A stretch of DNA of 41,266 nucleotides, from assembly GCA_947168395.1 (NCBI GenBank), contig CAMVLT010000032.1, positions 1 to 41,266 on the forward strand. The letters run 5' to 3'. Both the position numbers and the translations under genes were made by a program. Origin of the DNA: an uncultured Prevotellaceae bacterium (GTDB lineage Bacteria; Bacteroidota; Bacteroidia; Bacteroidales; Bacteroidaceae). Below the pieces are notes generated by a model, which had not been told where the DNA came from, did no database searches, and worked only from the letters and a program-made list of their open reading frames with translations. Below are positions 15,785 through 25,653 of this stretch, piece after piece. Position 1 is the stretch's first letter. The number at the start of each line of letters is the position of its first letter.

Positions 15785-18700
15785 TTAGAAAGACACGTTC
15801 ACACCGACGACCACCTGCTTGGCCAGAGGCCAGTTGATGCTGCCGCCACGCTCGGGATCATAGTCGTCGACGCTGGCGAAGGTGAAGTAGTTCTTCATTG
15901 AGCAGTAAATCTTGGCACTCTCCATGTGGATAGGCTTGAGCCACTTCTTCTCGAGGTTGTAGCTCAGGGTGATGTCCTTGATCTTGAAGAAGTTGATTTT
16001 CTCGTAGAGCAGCGTTGAGGCATACTGGGTGTAGAGCTTCGACAGCTCGTTGTCGTTGGTACCCGGCGAGGGGAACTTGGCACCCGTATTGTTGGGGGTC
16101 CAGTAGTCCACTTCTGCCCAGTTGGCATCACCGTCGTTCAGTCCGAGGGCATTGTTCTTGTCAAAGGCGAAGTATCCGCCCAGACGTGCCATACACTGCA
16201 GGGAGAGGGCAAAGTTCTTGTAGCGGAAGGTATTGGTCAGACCAAGGATGTGGCTGGGCGTGCGCTTGTACACTATCTTGTCGTCCTCGTTAATCTTGCC
16301 GTCGCAGTTCTGGTCGACAATCTTCAGCGTACCCGGTGTGCCGTACTTGGTGAGCGGAGCGGTGAACTCGATGCCCTTGGCCTGGTAGCCGGCCACGTAC
16401 TGCTCGTACTCGCCCACATTCCAGATGCCATTGGTCTCGTAGTCGTAATAGGCCGAGAGAGCCTCGCCGACGATGAGTGCGGTGGTGCCGTCGATGTTAC
16501 GCTCGAGGTTGTCGGCCAGCTTCACGATTTCGTCCTTCTGAGTGGTGTAGCTGGCGTTGATGTCCCACGTAAAGTCCTTGGTCTTGACAGCGAGGGCATT
16601 GACGCCGATTTCCAGGCCCTGACCCTTCGACTCACCGATGTTCGACAGCACGCTGGTGAACACCGACGATGCGGGTGCGCTCTTGTAGTAGAGCAGGTCC
16701 TTGGTCTTGGTGTAGTAGTAGTCGATGGTTCCGTTGACGCGACCGCCGATGATACCGAAGTCGATACCGATATTGATGCTCGAAGTGGTCTCCCACGACA
16801 GGTCCTCGTTACTCATCGACATGGGGATGAACGAGTCGCTGGAGTTTGGTGTGGTGGCACTGACGGTGGCCAGCGTCTGATAGGGGTTGACAGCGGCGTT
16901 ACCCGAGATACCCCAGGCCACGCGCAGCTTCAGGTTGTCCAACCACGACTTGGTGCTCTCCATGAAGCTCTCCTCCGTGATGCGCCAACCGGCACTCACC
17001 GAGGGGAAGTAGCCCCACTTCTTGCCTTTGGCCAGTACTGACGAGCCGTCGGCACGCAGCGAAGCCGAGAAGAGGTAGCGGTCCATGTAGGTGTAGTTCA
17101 CGCGGCCGAAGAACGACAGCATGGCCTGCTTGGTGTAGTTCGAAGAAGGCGTCTGGTCAGCCGAAATCTTCGTCACGTCGTAGAACTCCTGGTTGTAGTA
17201 GTGCTCCTTGCCGGCGGTACCGTTGTAGCCCAGTCCCTCGCGGACGTCCTGGCGCAGTTCGTGGCCGAGCAGGAATCCCAGGTCGTGCTTCTCGTCGAGC
17301 GTGACGTTATAGTTGGCGGTGTTCTGCCAGGTGAGGATGGTAAAGGCGTCCCACGAGTTCGACATATAGGTGGTCGAGGGAGCCTGGTAGCGTCCTGCCG
17401 ACTGGTAGTCGTTGTACTGGCCTACGCGACGGTTGCGGCGGTCGACGGCCAGCTGTGTCTTCAGGGCGAGGCCCTTGATTGGGGTAATCTGCAGATAGGT
17501 GCTGCCCATGAAGCGGGTGCTCTCAATGTGCATCATGTAGTTGTCGCCCTCGTCCATCAGGGGGTTCACATGCGAAGAGTACCACACGTTGGGTGTCTCG
17601 TTGATGCTGCCGTCCTCCTTGTAAGCCTGTGTGAGGCTGGTCATCTTGCGCGCGGCGTTGAACACCGAGGCGTTGCGGGCATTATGGCTGCGATAGGTGA
17701 AAGCCAGCGAGCCGCCCACCTTGAAGTACTGGTTGATGATGTGGTCGAGGTTCAGGCGGCCGTTGTAGCGGTCCATCTCGTCGTGCTTCAGCAGTCCCTT
17801 GTCATACATAGCAGCCAGCGACAGGCTGAAGTTGGTCTTGTCGTTGCCGCCACTGACGCTGGCCTCGTAGTTCTGCGAGGTCGAGTTCTGCAGAATGGTG
17901 TCGTACCAGTCGGTGAAGTCGCCGTTATTGATGAGATCTACCACCTTGTACTTGTCGTTGCCGGCAATGGTGGTGGCACCAAACACGTCGTCAAGCGATA
18001 CGTTCGACGTGCCCCAGTTGCCCGATGCCAGGTCGGCCTGGTAGTTGGCACGGTCAATCCAGCGCCTCACCTCAGTCTGGCCGTACATGCTCTTGACGGC
18101 CGAGGTGGGCGACTTCATGGCCAGATAGGCCGAGAAGTTGATGCGCGTCTTGCCCGCCTGGCCACGCTTGGTGGTGATGATGATGACACCGTTGGCGCCC
18201 TTCGTACCGTAGATGGCGGTCGAGGAGGCATCCTTCAGAATGTCCATCGACTCGATGTCGGAGGCGGGAATATCCAGACTTCCGGTGTACTCCACACCGT
18301 CGACGATAATCAGCGGCGAGTTGGAAGCCGTGATGGAGCGGTTACCGCGCAGGGTGATGCTCACAGCCGATCCGGCCTGACCGTCGCCCGAGATGAGGTC
18401 TACGCCCGGCACCTTGGCCTGCATGGCCTGCAGGGCATCGGGGGCGGCCACCTGGGCAATGTCGTCGGTCTTCACGCTGGCTACGGCACCCGTCAGGTCC
18501 TTCTTCTTCATGGTGCCGTAACCCACGACCACCACTTCGTCCAGACCCATAGCGTCTTCCTGGAGTACAATGTCCAGACTGTTCTTGCCGGCTACCGAGA
18601 CTTTCTGTTCCTTGTAGCCCACATAAGAGAATTTCAGGACACCGCTGTTGGGCACTTTCTGAATGGTGAAGTTACCGTCGAGGTCGGTCACGCCGCCAAT

Positions 18701-18850
18701 GGACGTTCCGTCGACAACCACACTTACGCCAATCATAGGTTCGCCCGTTGCGTCCTTCACTGTGCCGGTGACTGTCTTCTGGGCATAAGCCATGAAGCAC
18801 ATCACAGACAGAAGCAAAGCCATAGAGGCTCTCTTGAGTTGTTGTTTCAT
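15785..18850 (-). CDS. SusC/RagA-family TonB-linked outer-membrane transporter
   Basis: A 1021-residue SusC protein. Order: signal peptide ending AYAQK; a carboxypeptidase-regulatory-like beta domain (about 25-105, VTGTVKDATGEPMIGVSVVVDGTS and YVGYKEQKVSV); the SusC signature DEVVVVGYGTMKKKDLTG; a plug domain (PLIIVDGVEY, DASSTAIYGTKGANGVIIITTKRG); then a large beta-barrel ending VVVGVNVSF. It transports a substrate across the outer membrane using TonB energy, paired with the SusD encoded next. A strong promoter precedes it. It faces away from the second susC operon at 19063. Length and motifs are normal for the family. Confidence 0.95.
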   Translation of the reverse strand: MKQQLKRASMALLLSVMCFMAYAQKTVTGTVKDATGEPMIGVSVVVDGTSIGGVTDLDGNFTIQKVPNSGVLKFSYVGYKEQKVSVAGKNSLDIVLQEDAMGLDEVVVVGYGTMKKKDLTGAVASVKTDDIAQVAAPDALQAMQAKVPGVDLISGDGQAGSAVSITLRGNRSITASNSPLIIVDGVEYTGSLDIPASDIESMDILKDASSTAIYGTKGANGVIIITTKRGQAGKTRINFSAYLAMKSPTSAVKSMYGQTEVRRWIDRANYQADLASGNWGTSNVSLDDVFGATTIAGNDKYKVVDLINNGDFTDWYDTILQNSTSQNYEASVSGGNDKTNFSLSLAAMYDKGLLKHDEMDRYNGRLNLDHIINQYFKVGGSLAFTYRSHNARNASVFNAARKMTSLTQAYKEDGSINETPNVWYSSHVNPLMDEGDNYMMHIESTRFMGSTYLQITPIKGLALKTQLAVDRRNRRVGQYNDYQSAGRYQAPSTTYMSNSWDAFTILTWQNTANYNVTLDEKHDLGFLLGHELRQDVREGLGYNGTAGKEHYYNQEFYDVTKISADQTPSSNYTKQAMLSFFGRVNYTYMDRYLFSASLRADGSSVLAKGKKWGYFPSVSAGWRITEESFMESTKSWLDNLKLRVAWGISGNAAVNPYQTLATVSATTPNSSDSFIPMSMSNEDLSWETTSSINIGIDFGIIGGRVNGTIDYYYTKTKDLLYYKSAPASSVFTSVLSNIGESKGQGLEIGVNALAVKTKDFTWDINASYTTQKDEIVKLADNLERNIDGTTALIVGEALSAYYDYETNGIWNVGEYEQYVAGYQAKGIEFTAPLTKYGTPGTLKIVDQNCDGKINEDDKIVYKRTPSHILGLTNTFRYKNFALSLQCMARLGGYFAFDKNNALGLNDGDANWAEVDYWTPNNTGAKFPSPGTNDNELSKLYTQYASTLLYEKINFFKIKDITLSYNLEKKWLKPIHMESAKIYCSMKNYFTFASVDDYDPERGGSINWPLAKQVVVGVNVSF

Positions 18851-18903
18851 AAGAGTTTGTTTTAGTTATACAATATTTAATAAAATGAGTTAGTTTCTGG
18901 CTG

Positions 18904-18935
18904 CAAAAGTAGTTATTTTTCGTCTCCCCTGCAAA
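18904..18935 (-). promoter_or_regulatory. Promoter of the minus-strand susCD operon
   Basis: Minus strand: TTTG (18932-18935), 20-bp spacer, TACTTTTG (18904-18911), with a leader of about 45 nt before the susC start. Confidence 0.75.
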
Positions 18936-19017
18936 TTTTGAGGGAATTATTTGGCATACAAGGTAAAAAATGGGTGAAAAAAACTATATAATTTGTTTCA
19001 TTTCCCATAATAATTTG

Positions 19018-19025
19018 TACCTTTG
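19018..19025 (+). promoter_or_regulatory. Promoter of the plus-strand susCD operon
   Basis: TACCTTTG is a -7 match 37 nt before the susC start. A TTTG lies 22 bp upstream, slightly farther than the usual 19-21. No other promoter of this form was seen in the eleven kilobases that follow, so one transcript may cover seven genes. Confidence 0.65.
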
Positions 19026-19062
19026 CACGCAAAAACAAATGTAATAATCAAGATAACCCTAT

Positions 19063-22000
19063 ATGATACATAACAGAATCCGCTACGTATTATTGTCAGT
19101 ATTGTTGGCTATAGGGGCTGCGCTGTCAGCACAAGAGTCTGTCAAAATCCTGTCAGGCGTTGTTGTCGATTCCAAGGGCGAACCCGTCATCGGTGCTGTA
19201 ATTCGCGACCGCGGCAACAAAGCCAATGCCGTTACCAACGCCGAGGGACAGTTCACCATCAAGGCTGAGCACGAGCGCATCGTGCTCGACATCAGCTATG
19301 TCGGCATGAAGCCTGCCACATGGCAAGGCAAGTGGGATGACTACGTGCTGGTATCGATGGAAGACGATACACAGACGCTGCAGGATGTGGTCGTCACGGG
19401 CTACCAGCAGTTGGACCGCCGCAACCTGACATCGTCGGTCACCTCGAAAAACATGGAAGACCTACAGATTGCTGGTGTGGCTGACTTGTCGAAGATGCTG
19501 GAGGGAAAGATTCCCGACCTGATATCAATGTCAGCCTCGGGCGAAATCAATGCCACCAGCAAGATACGCATCCGCGGTACCTCAACCCTCATCGGCAACC
19601 GTGAGCCGCTATGGGTAGTCGACGGAATCATCCTGACAGACCCCGTGGACCTGTCGACGGACGTGCTGAACGACCCTGACTACGTGAACCGCATCGGCAA
19701 CGCCATTGCCGGCATCAACCCGCAGGACATCAAGCGCATCGACGTGCTCAAGGACGCCGCCGCGACCGCACTTTATGGCACCCGGGCCGCAAACGGCGTC
19801 ATTGTCGTCACCACCAAGAGCGGCCGCGAGGGAAAGCCCATCATATCGTACACTGGCCAGTTCACCTTCCGCAAACGGCCTTACTACACCGACTCGAAAA
19901 TAAACCTGATGAACTCGGCCGAGCGTATACAGTTCTCACAGTATCTCGTCGACCAGCACTACCGCTATCCGTCGGGCATGCCGAAGGTGGGCTACGAGGA
20001 GGCGTTGGCTAACCTTTATGCCGGCACCTACACGCAGCAGCAATTCGAGGATGAGGTAGCACGTATGCAGACGATGAACACCGACTGGTTCGACATTCTG
20101 TGTCATAACTCGTTCTCGCACGACCACTCCGTCAGCATCACAGGTGGTTCGGAGCGCGTGCGCTACTACACATCCATTGGCTATACCGACCAGGACGACG
20201 TCATCAAGTCAACGACCAACCGACGTTACACGGCGATGTCGAAGATTGACATGGACCTTTCGGAGAAGTTCAAGCTGCAAGTCAACATCAACGGCTACCT
20301 CAACAAACGACAGTATGCACAGGACAGCAACAACCCCATCGACTACGCATACAACACCAGCCGCGCTATTGCAGCCTACAATGCCGACGGGTCGTACTAC
20401 AAATACCTGAAGAGCGGCAACATGGGCTATTACTACTATAACATACTGAACGAGCTGGACAACTCATCGGTGACGCAGCAGACGGATGCTGTGACGGCCA
20501 CCATGAACCTACGCTACCAGGCAACCGAGAACCTGTTCTTCAACGGTGTCTTCTCGGCAAACGTACAGCATGCCGACATCGAGAACTGGTGGGGCGAGGA
20601 CACGTTCTACGCCTCGAGCCTGCGCCGAGGCGAAATGGACGCAGAGCGCGACAGCCAGTCGGAGATGCCCTACGGCGGAGAGCTGGGCAAGCAGCAGTCG
20701 AAGACGGTAGGCTGGACTGCCCGTCTGCAGGCCAACTACAACAAATACTTCGGCGACTACAAGCACAACATCAACGTGGCAGCTGGTCTGGAGGCCAGTT
20801 CGACCAGCTATAAGGGCGATGACTACACTCAACGAGGCTATTATAAGGACCGTGGCCGCACATTCGCATCGGAGATTCCTGCCAGCTTCACTTCGTACTG
20901 GAGCTGGGTGCGCTCCAACGTTCCCACCATCACCGACACGAAGTCGAATATGCTGTCAGCCTACGCTACCCTTTCGTACAGTTTCAAGACGCTGTTCACG
21001 GTGAACGCCAACGGACGCTACGACGGCTCGAACAAGTTCGGCAGCCGCTCGAACGAGAAATTGCTGCCCATCTGGTCGGTCTCAGGCAATGCCAATCTCA
21101 TCGACATCCTGAACCTTGACTACAAATGGCTGAACACGCTGACCATGAAGGCCAGCTACGGCGAGCAGGGTAACATGCTCGACAACCAGACGCCTGAGCT
21201 GGTCATCCGCAAGGGTAACATGAACGCCTTCTACAACGAGATGACCTCGACAGCCGCCTACTTTGCCAATCCTGACCTGAAGTGGGAGAAGACACACTCC
21301 ACGAACGTCGGACTGGAAATGTCGTTCCTCAACAACCGTCTGCAGTTGGAGGCGGAGTATTTCCACAAGAAGACCACCGACGCCTTCCTGTCAAAGAAGA
21401 TTGCCGACATCAACGGCTTCGAGTCGTATGTCGTCAATAGCGGAACAATTACCAACAGCGGTTTCAACTTCACCGTCACCGCAACGCCTGTGAAGCTGAA
21501 GAACTTCTACTGGATATTCTCGGGCAACCTGTCGAAGATATATAACAAGATAGAGACGGCTCCAGGGGCCGAGACATACGAGCTGAGCGACTTCCTCGCA
21601 GGTTCGGCTGTGGTCGAGGGTCAGCCCATCGGCACCTTCTACAGTTACCGCTTCGTGGGACTCAGCCCTGTGGACGGCGGGCCTGTGTTCGAAGACTGGG
21701 AAGACCGTTACACCGAGATTTCCAATTCCGACAACTACTCGACCTACACCCGTGTGCTGACTCCGAGCGGCAAGCGCGAACCTGACATCACGGGCAGCAT
21801 CAACAACACTTTCACCTACAAGCAGTGGCGACTGGGCATCACCTTATTATATAATATGGGAGCCAAAACCCGCCTGTTCCGACTCTTCGACGGTGTGAAC
21901 GGCAATGGCTACTCGTCTGAGCAGAACGTCAGCCGCGACCTGATGGACCGCTGGATGAAGCCTGGCGACGAACGGCACACGAACATCCCGGCCATCATCG

Positions 22001-22362
22001 GCTCAGGCAATCCCGCCTACTACTATTACAACCAGCACTGGGCACAGGGCGGTGACTCGCAGATAACGTGGAAGGGAGCCCACATCGCCGACAATGCCTG
22101 GCAGATGTACGACTATTCTGACGTCCGCGTGGTCAGTGCCGACTATCTGAAGCTCTCTACACTCACACTGACTTACGAGTTTAACCGTAAGCAGCTGGAA
22201 AAGTTAGGATTGGAACGACTGGCCGTCACTGCCAGTGGCTATAACCTGAAAACATGGTGCAACAGTGCCCTGCGGGGACAGACACCCACACAGGGCGGCT
22301 TCTCGCAGGTCCAACTCTCCGACACACCGAGCTACACCCTCGGCGTAACCATTGACTTTTGA
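19063..22362 (+). CDS. SusC/RagA-family TonB-linked outer-membrane transporter
   Basis: A 1099-residue SusC protein that heads the seven-gene operon. Signal peptide to about ALSAQ; a carboxypeptidase-regulatory-like domain (ILSGVVVDSKGEPVIGAVIRD, ISYVGMKPATW); DVVVTGYQQLDRRNLTSSV as the SusC signature; plug with PLWVVDGIILTDPV and DAAATALYGTRAANGVIVVTTKSG; then the barrel ending in YTLGVTIDF. Its plug region has the extended DGIxxxDPV form seen in a subset of SusC proteins that are often linked to metallohydrolase lipoproteins and redoxins rather than to polysaccharide loci. That link supports a peptide or other non-glycan substrate but is inference. Its signal peptide lacks the LCCGVAA cassette found in the six genes that follow. 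Confidence 0.94.
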   Translation: MIHNRIRYVLLSVLLAIGAALSAQESVKILSGVVVDSKGEPVIGAVIRDRGNKANAVTNAEGQFTIKAEHERIVLDISYVGMKPATWQGKWDDYVLVSMEDDTQTLQDVVVTGYQQLDRRNLTSSVTSKNMEDLQIAGVADLSKMLEGKIPDLISMSASGEINATSKIRIRGTSTLIGNREPLWVVDGIILTDPVDLSTDVLNDPDYVNRIGNAIAGINPQDIKRIDVLKDAAATALYGTRAANGVIVVTTKSGREGKPIISYTGQFTFRKRPYYTDSKINLMNSAERIQFSQYLVDQHYRYPSGMPKVGYEEALANLYAGTYTQQQFEDEVARMQTMNTDWFDILCHNSFSHDHSVSITGGSERVRYYTSIGYTDQDDVIKSTTNRRYTAMSKIDMDLSEKFKLQVNINGYLNKRQYAQDSNNPIDYAYNTSRAIAAYNADGSYYKYLKSGNMGYYYYNILNELDNSSVTQQTDAVTATMNLRYQATENLFFNGVFSANVQHADIENWWGEDTFYASSLRRGEMDAERDSQSEMPYGGELGKQQSKTVGWTARLQANYNKYFGDYKHNINVAAGLEASSTSYKGDDYTQRGYYKDRGRTFASEIPASFTSYWSWVRSNVPTITDTKSNMLSAYATLSYSFKTLFTVNANGRYDGSNKFGSRSNEKLLPIWSVSGNANLIDILNLDYKWLNTLTMKASYGEQGNMLDNQTPELVIRKGNMNAFYNEMTSTAAYFANPDLKWEKTHSTNVGLEMSFLNNRLQLEAEYFHKKTTDAFLSKKIADINGFESYVVNSGTITNSGFNFTVTATPVKLKNFYWIFSGNLSKIYNKIETAPGAETYELSDFLAGSAVVEGQPIGTFYSYRFVGLSPVDGGPVFEDWEDRYTEISNSDNYSTYTRVLTPSGKREPDITGSINNTFTYKQWRLGITLLYNMGAKTRLFRLFDGVNGNGYSSEQNVSRDLMDRWMKPGDERHTNIPAIIGSGNPAYYYYNQHWAQGGDSQITWKGAHIADNAWQMYDYSDVRVVSADYLKLSTLTLTYEFNRKQLEKLGLERLAVTASGYNLKTWCNSALRGQTPTQGGFSQVQLSDTPSYTLGVTIDF

Positions 22363-22373
22363 CTGTTGAAACA

Positions 22374-23999
22374 ATGAACGAAATGACCAGAATAATAAAA
22401 CTCATCCCCATCTGTCTCCTGTGCTGCGGCAGTGCCGCAGTCCTCACCGCCTGCTCCGACTTTCTCGAAGAGTACTCCCAGGACACCGACTACGTTCGCT
22501 CTTGGAAAGACCTCGACGAATTGCTCATCGGCGACTGTTATTGGCCGGTCAATGCCACCGAGCAGTTCAACACTCAGTCGAACCTCGGCATGTTCATCCA
22601 TCTGCTGGCCGACGAACTGGAAGAGCAGAACACCAACTACCCGGAAGGCTTCGCCATGTACGACGACCACCAGCGACTATTCGGCTATCTGACGTGGCAG
22701 CAACGCTCAGGACAGAACGAGACCTATTCGGGCTTTTATCCGGAAAATGCGTTCTGGACACAACTCTACAAGAAAATCAACATCGCCAACAACATCTTGA
22801 GCAGCCTCGAAAAGGTGCCTCGCAGCACCGACGACGAGATAGAGGGAACAGCAAAGGTGGAAGGTGAAGCCCGCTTCCTGCGTGCCTACTATTATCTTAC
22901 GTTGGTGAGCCTTTACGGTCAGCCGTACGACCCGGCAACTGCGACTTCGAAGTCAGGGGTTCCCCTGAAAACCTCGCCAGAGGTAGAGGACGTGAAGTGG
23001 CAGCGGAACACCGTAGACGAGACTTTCCGGCTGATTGAAAGCGATCTCCTCGCCGCCGACCAGGCCTTCAACAACGTGACAAAGGAGAAGAGAAGCATTT
23101 ACCGTGCCGACCAGACGGCCGTCCGCCTGCTGCTGAGCCGCGTCTACCTTTATATGCAGCAGTGGCAGAAAGCAGCCGAATACGCACAGCTGGTCATCGA
23201 CCGCCATCCCCAACTGCAAGACCTGCGCACCACTCGCACGCCGATGATGCTGAAGGGGAATGTGGAAAACATCTTCTCGATGGGCGGCGACGACCTGCCC
23301 GCCATGATAGGCTATCAGGCACAGGGGCTGCGGGTCAGCAAGTCACAATACAACACTTACGCCAGTACCGACCTGCGTCGCCAGCAGTGGCTATGGAAAA
23401 ACGGTGTGTTCCAAGGGCTGACCCTCAGACAGGATGCCTCCGACCACTTCACTGCCCCACTCGACACGACGTCGGCTAAATACTACTATTACGGATATAC
23501 CGGTTTCTTGATACACGACACGTCGCCCATCTCGTCACTCTTCTGGATGCGTTCTGCCGAGGCTTACCTGAACTTGGCCGAGGCACAGGCCTGCATGGGC
23601 AACGACGAAGCTGCACGCACGGCGGTGAACACCCTGCGGCGTAACCGCTTCGGTAACAATACCACTCTGTGGCAACTGACCTCCACAGGCAACCAGCTCG
23701 TCAACGACATCAGGCAGGAGCGTCGCCGCGAACTGATACTGCAAGGCCACCGCTGGTTCGACCTGCGCCGTTACCGCGTCAGCACGGTACTCCCAGAGAA
23801 AATCAGTATCGCCCACAATTACACTTATTACGAGGAACGCGGCAGCAGCAAGCCATTAGAGACCCGCCGGTTCCTGCTCACTGAGGATGACCCGTCGTGG
23901 ACGCAACCCATTCCGCAGGAGGTGCTCGACTTCAATACTGGTATGGAAGGCAATGGCAACCCCTGGCGCGAATACACCATCACACCAACTGAAGATTAA
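22374..23999 (+). CDS. SusD/RagB-family surface lipoprotein
   Basis: A SusD protein of 541 residues from ATG 22374; an upstream TTG overlapping the susC stop is less likely. Signal peptide with CLLCCGSAAVLTAC, the last Cys being the lipidated one, then SDFLEEYSQDTDYV. Family features: GEARFLRAYYYLTLVSLYGQPYDP, LLLSRVYLYMQQWQKAAEYAQLVID, WMRSAEAYLNLAEAQACMGND and IRQERRRELILQGHRWFDLRRY. It forms the surface lid of the SusC encoded 11 bp upstream. The signal-peptide DNA holds the first of the shared hairpins (22424-22440). Length is normal for SusD. Confidence 0.94.
   Translation: MNEMTRIIKLIPICLLCCGSAAVLTACSDFLEEYSQDTDYVRSWKDLDELLIGDCYWPVNATEQFNTQSNLGMFIHLLADELEEQNTNYPEGFAMYDDHQRLFGYLTWQQRSGQNETYSGFYPENAFWTQLYKKINIANNILSSLEKVPRSTDDEIEGTAKVEGEARFLRAYYYLTLVSLYGQPYDPATATSKSGVPLKTSPEVEDVKWQRNTVDETFRLIESDLLAADQAFNNVTKEKRSIYRADQTAVRLLLSRVYLYMQQWQKAAEYAQLVIDRHPQLQDLRTTRTPMMLKGNVENIFSMGGDDLPAMIGYQAQGLRVSKSQYNTYASTDLRRQQWLWKNGVFQGLTLRQDASDHFTAPLDTTSAKYYYYGYTGFLIHDTSPISSLFWMRSAEAYLNLAEAQACMGNDEAARTAVNTLRRNRFGNNTTLWQLTSTGNQLVNDIRQERRRELILQGHRWFDLRRYRVSTVLPEKISIAHNYTYYEERGSSKPLETRRFLLTEDDPSWTQPIPQEVLDFNTGMEGNGNPWREYTITPTED
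22424..22440 (+). promoter_or_regulatory. Signal-peptide hairpin 1
   Basis: CTGCGGC-AGT-GCCGCAG: a perfect 7-bp stem, 50 nt after the susD start codon, inside the LCCGSAA codons. Confidence 0.6.
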
Positions 24000-24003
24000 C
24001 ACT

Positions 24004-24921
24004 ATGCACATCAACACGAAACACCTCCTCCCCGCCTGTCTGCTATGCTGCGGCGTCGCAGCAGCCCTCACCGCCTGCAGCTCCGAGGACTCACTGACTC
24101 CCGACTTCAAGAACCCGTCGGCCAACTTCATGCCTGCTGCCGATGACCAGAGCGCGGAAGCACAGCTGCGCAGGCAGTTCTTCACAGAGACAGGCTCATA
24201 CCTGCTGTTCAACGACACCATACAGCGCCAGCTACTGGGTACCGACATCAACGGACAGCAACGCTACTTCATCGAAACCATCGACCTGACTTACAGTGTA
24301 GGGCAGTCGGGTACCATGACTTCCAGTTACAGTTTCACACTGTTGCAGACACAGGAGCAGAAACAACAGGCGACCGACTTCATGCGCCAGTATGTGCTGC
24401 CCCACCTGACTGGCAGACTACGTCCCTACAGCTGGTTTCTCTGCAATGTCATCACCAGCTATGCCAACAACAATTCTGCGCCGTCGAAGCCTTACTCCGT
24501 CAGCAACCAGCGTTGCATAGCTGTGGCAGGCAACTTCCTGATACAGCGTGAACGTACGGATACACAGAAGGAGCAGTACGCCCAGCGCATCCTGAATGGC
24601 GTGGTGGGCCAATTAGCCACCAACAACAGCAGTGCATTCGGCGATTTCTACAAGTACAGCGCCAGTTACTACAGCGTGGACTACTCGCGGCTGGGCTTTG
24701 ACAGCCGCCCCTCACAGACCGACCTCTACCGCCTGGGATTCCTCAGTTCGACGGCTATCTCCACGTTCCCCTCCATGACCACCGACCTGAGTGTGTATGC
24801 CCTGCTGGTCATTCAATATACTGACGAGCAGCTGGCCACCCAATACGGCAGCTACCCCATCATTCTGGAGAAAGCCGCCGTCGTCCGTCGCGTCCTGAAA
24901 GAATTAGGCTACGTCTTTTAA
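24004..24921 (+). CDS. SusCD-linked lipoprotein of unknown function
   Basis: A 305-residue lipoprotein from ATG 24004, 4 nt after susD; an earlier in-frame ATG lies inside susD and is rejected. Signal peptide CLLCCGVAAALTAC, then SSEDSLTPDFKNPS. The body starts LRRQFFTETGSYLLFNDTIQRQLLG and ends IILEKAAVVRRVLKELGYVF. Position after susCD and the general look recall the substrate-import-associated zinc metallohydrolase lipoproteins common in such operons, but it has no HExxH motif and only one His after the signal region, so it cannot be a standard member. It could be a degenerate, non-catalytic relative that binds substrate, or an unrelated protein. The function is not established. Confidence 0.7.
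   Translation: MHINTKHLLPACLLCCGVAAALTACSSEDSLTPDFKNPSANFMPAADDQSAEAQLRRQFFTETGSYLLFNDTIQRQLLGTDINGQQRYFIETIDLTYSVGQSGTMTSSYSFTLLQTQEQKQQATDFMRQYVLPHLTGRLRPYSWFLCNVITSYANNNSAPSKPYSVSNQRCIAVAGNFLIQRERTDTQKEQYAQRILNGVVGQLATNNSSAFGDFYKYSASYYSVDYSRLGFDSRPSQTDLYRLGFLSSTAISTFPSMTTDLSVYALLVIQYTDEQLATQYGSYPIILEKAAVVRRVLKELGYVF
24046..24063 (+). promoter_or_regulatory. Signal-peptide hairpin 2
   Basis: TGCTGCG-GCGT-CGCAGCA: a perfect 7-bp stem, 42 nt after the start codon, in the LCCGVAA codons. Confidence 0.6.
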
Positions 24922-24936
24922 TAATTGATAATCGAA

Positions 24937-25653
24937 ATGGTCAGAATAGCAAAACTCCTACTCGTCTGTCTACTGTGTTGCGGTGTTGCCGCAACCCTCA
25001 CCGCCTGCTCCTCCGACGACGACACCCCCGCCAAGATACCTGCCGAGCAGAAAGGCATCTTCACCGACCCGCGTGACGGTCTGCAGTATGGCTACGTCAC
25101 CTACGCCGGACTGGACTGGATGACCGAGAATTACCGCTACGACATCAACGACGACGTAAACAGTTCCGTTTACTTAGATGCCGATGAAAGCGGAATCACA
25201 TCCGAAGCCAACTACAGCAGTGCCCGCAACCTGCAGCGCTACGGACGGCTCTACACCCTGGCTGGTGCCAAGGCGGCTTGTCCTGACGGCTGGCGACTGC
25301 CTTCCGATGAGGACTGGCAGCGGTTAGAAACGGCACTGGGCATGTCGGCAGGCGATGCCGCCACCGATGGATGGCGCGGCAACATTGCCAGTTCGATGCT
25401 CTCAGTGTACGACGACCACAGCGACCTGAACCTGCTGCTGGGCGGCTACTTTTTCCTGCACGTCGGTTACTTTGGCAGCTGGCGCTACATGGGCACCTAC
25501 GGCTACTATTGGACGTCAACGCCCGACTCTTCCAAGGAAGGCGAATATTATTATGTCCGCAAGCTGAGCTACGCCCACAGCGAGGTTTGCCGCATGAGCA
25601 TGGAGCCTACCAGCTATAAACTCAGTGTACGCTACGTCCGCGATGCTCAGTAA
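24937..25653 (+). CDS. FISUMP-domain lipoprotein (Fibrobacter succinogenes major paralogous domain)
   Basis: A 238-residue lipoprotein from ATG 24937; an upstream TTG reading adds four residues. Signal peptide CLLCCGVAATLTAC, then a short acidic linker and the FISUMP domain: DGLQYGYVTYAGLDWMTENYRY, GRLYTLAGAKAACPDGWRLPSDEDWQRLE, a central YWTSTP, and a final KLSVRYVRD. FISUMP domains are surface-exposed, related in fold to the C-type-lectin/SUMF1 group, and are thought to bind ligands or mediate adhesion; no enzyme activity is known. In this operon it is probably an accessory surface protein of the SusCD pair. Its 3' end overlaps the next start codon by 11 nt. Confidence 0.88.
   Translation: MVRIAKLLLVCLLCCGVAATLTACSSDDDTPAKIPAEQKGIFTDPRDGLQYGYVTYAGLDWMTENYRYDINDDVNSSVYLDADESGITSEANYSSARNLQRYGRLYTLAGAKAACPDGWRLPSDEDWQRLETALGMSAGDAATDGWRGNIASSMLSVYDDHSDLNLLLGGYFFLHVGYFGSWRYMGTYGYYWTSTPDSSKEGEYYYVRKLSYAHSEVCRMSMEPTSYKLSVRYVRDAQ
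24977..24995 (+). promoter_or_regulatory. Signal-peptide hairpin 3 (with paired base changes)
   Basis: GTTGCGG-TGTTG-CCGCAAC: a perfect 7-bp stem, 40 nt after the start codon. Relative to hairpin 5 (GCTGCGG/CCGCAGC), a C-G pair has become a T-A pair with both sides changed. Confidence 0.6.

Noticed and set aside
17201..18865. 554-codon plus-strand ORF opposite susC
   Set aside because: Antisense to a clear SusC gene; low-complexity Val/Gly/His protein with no known motif.
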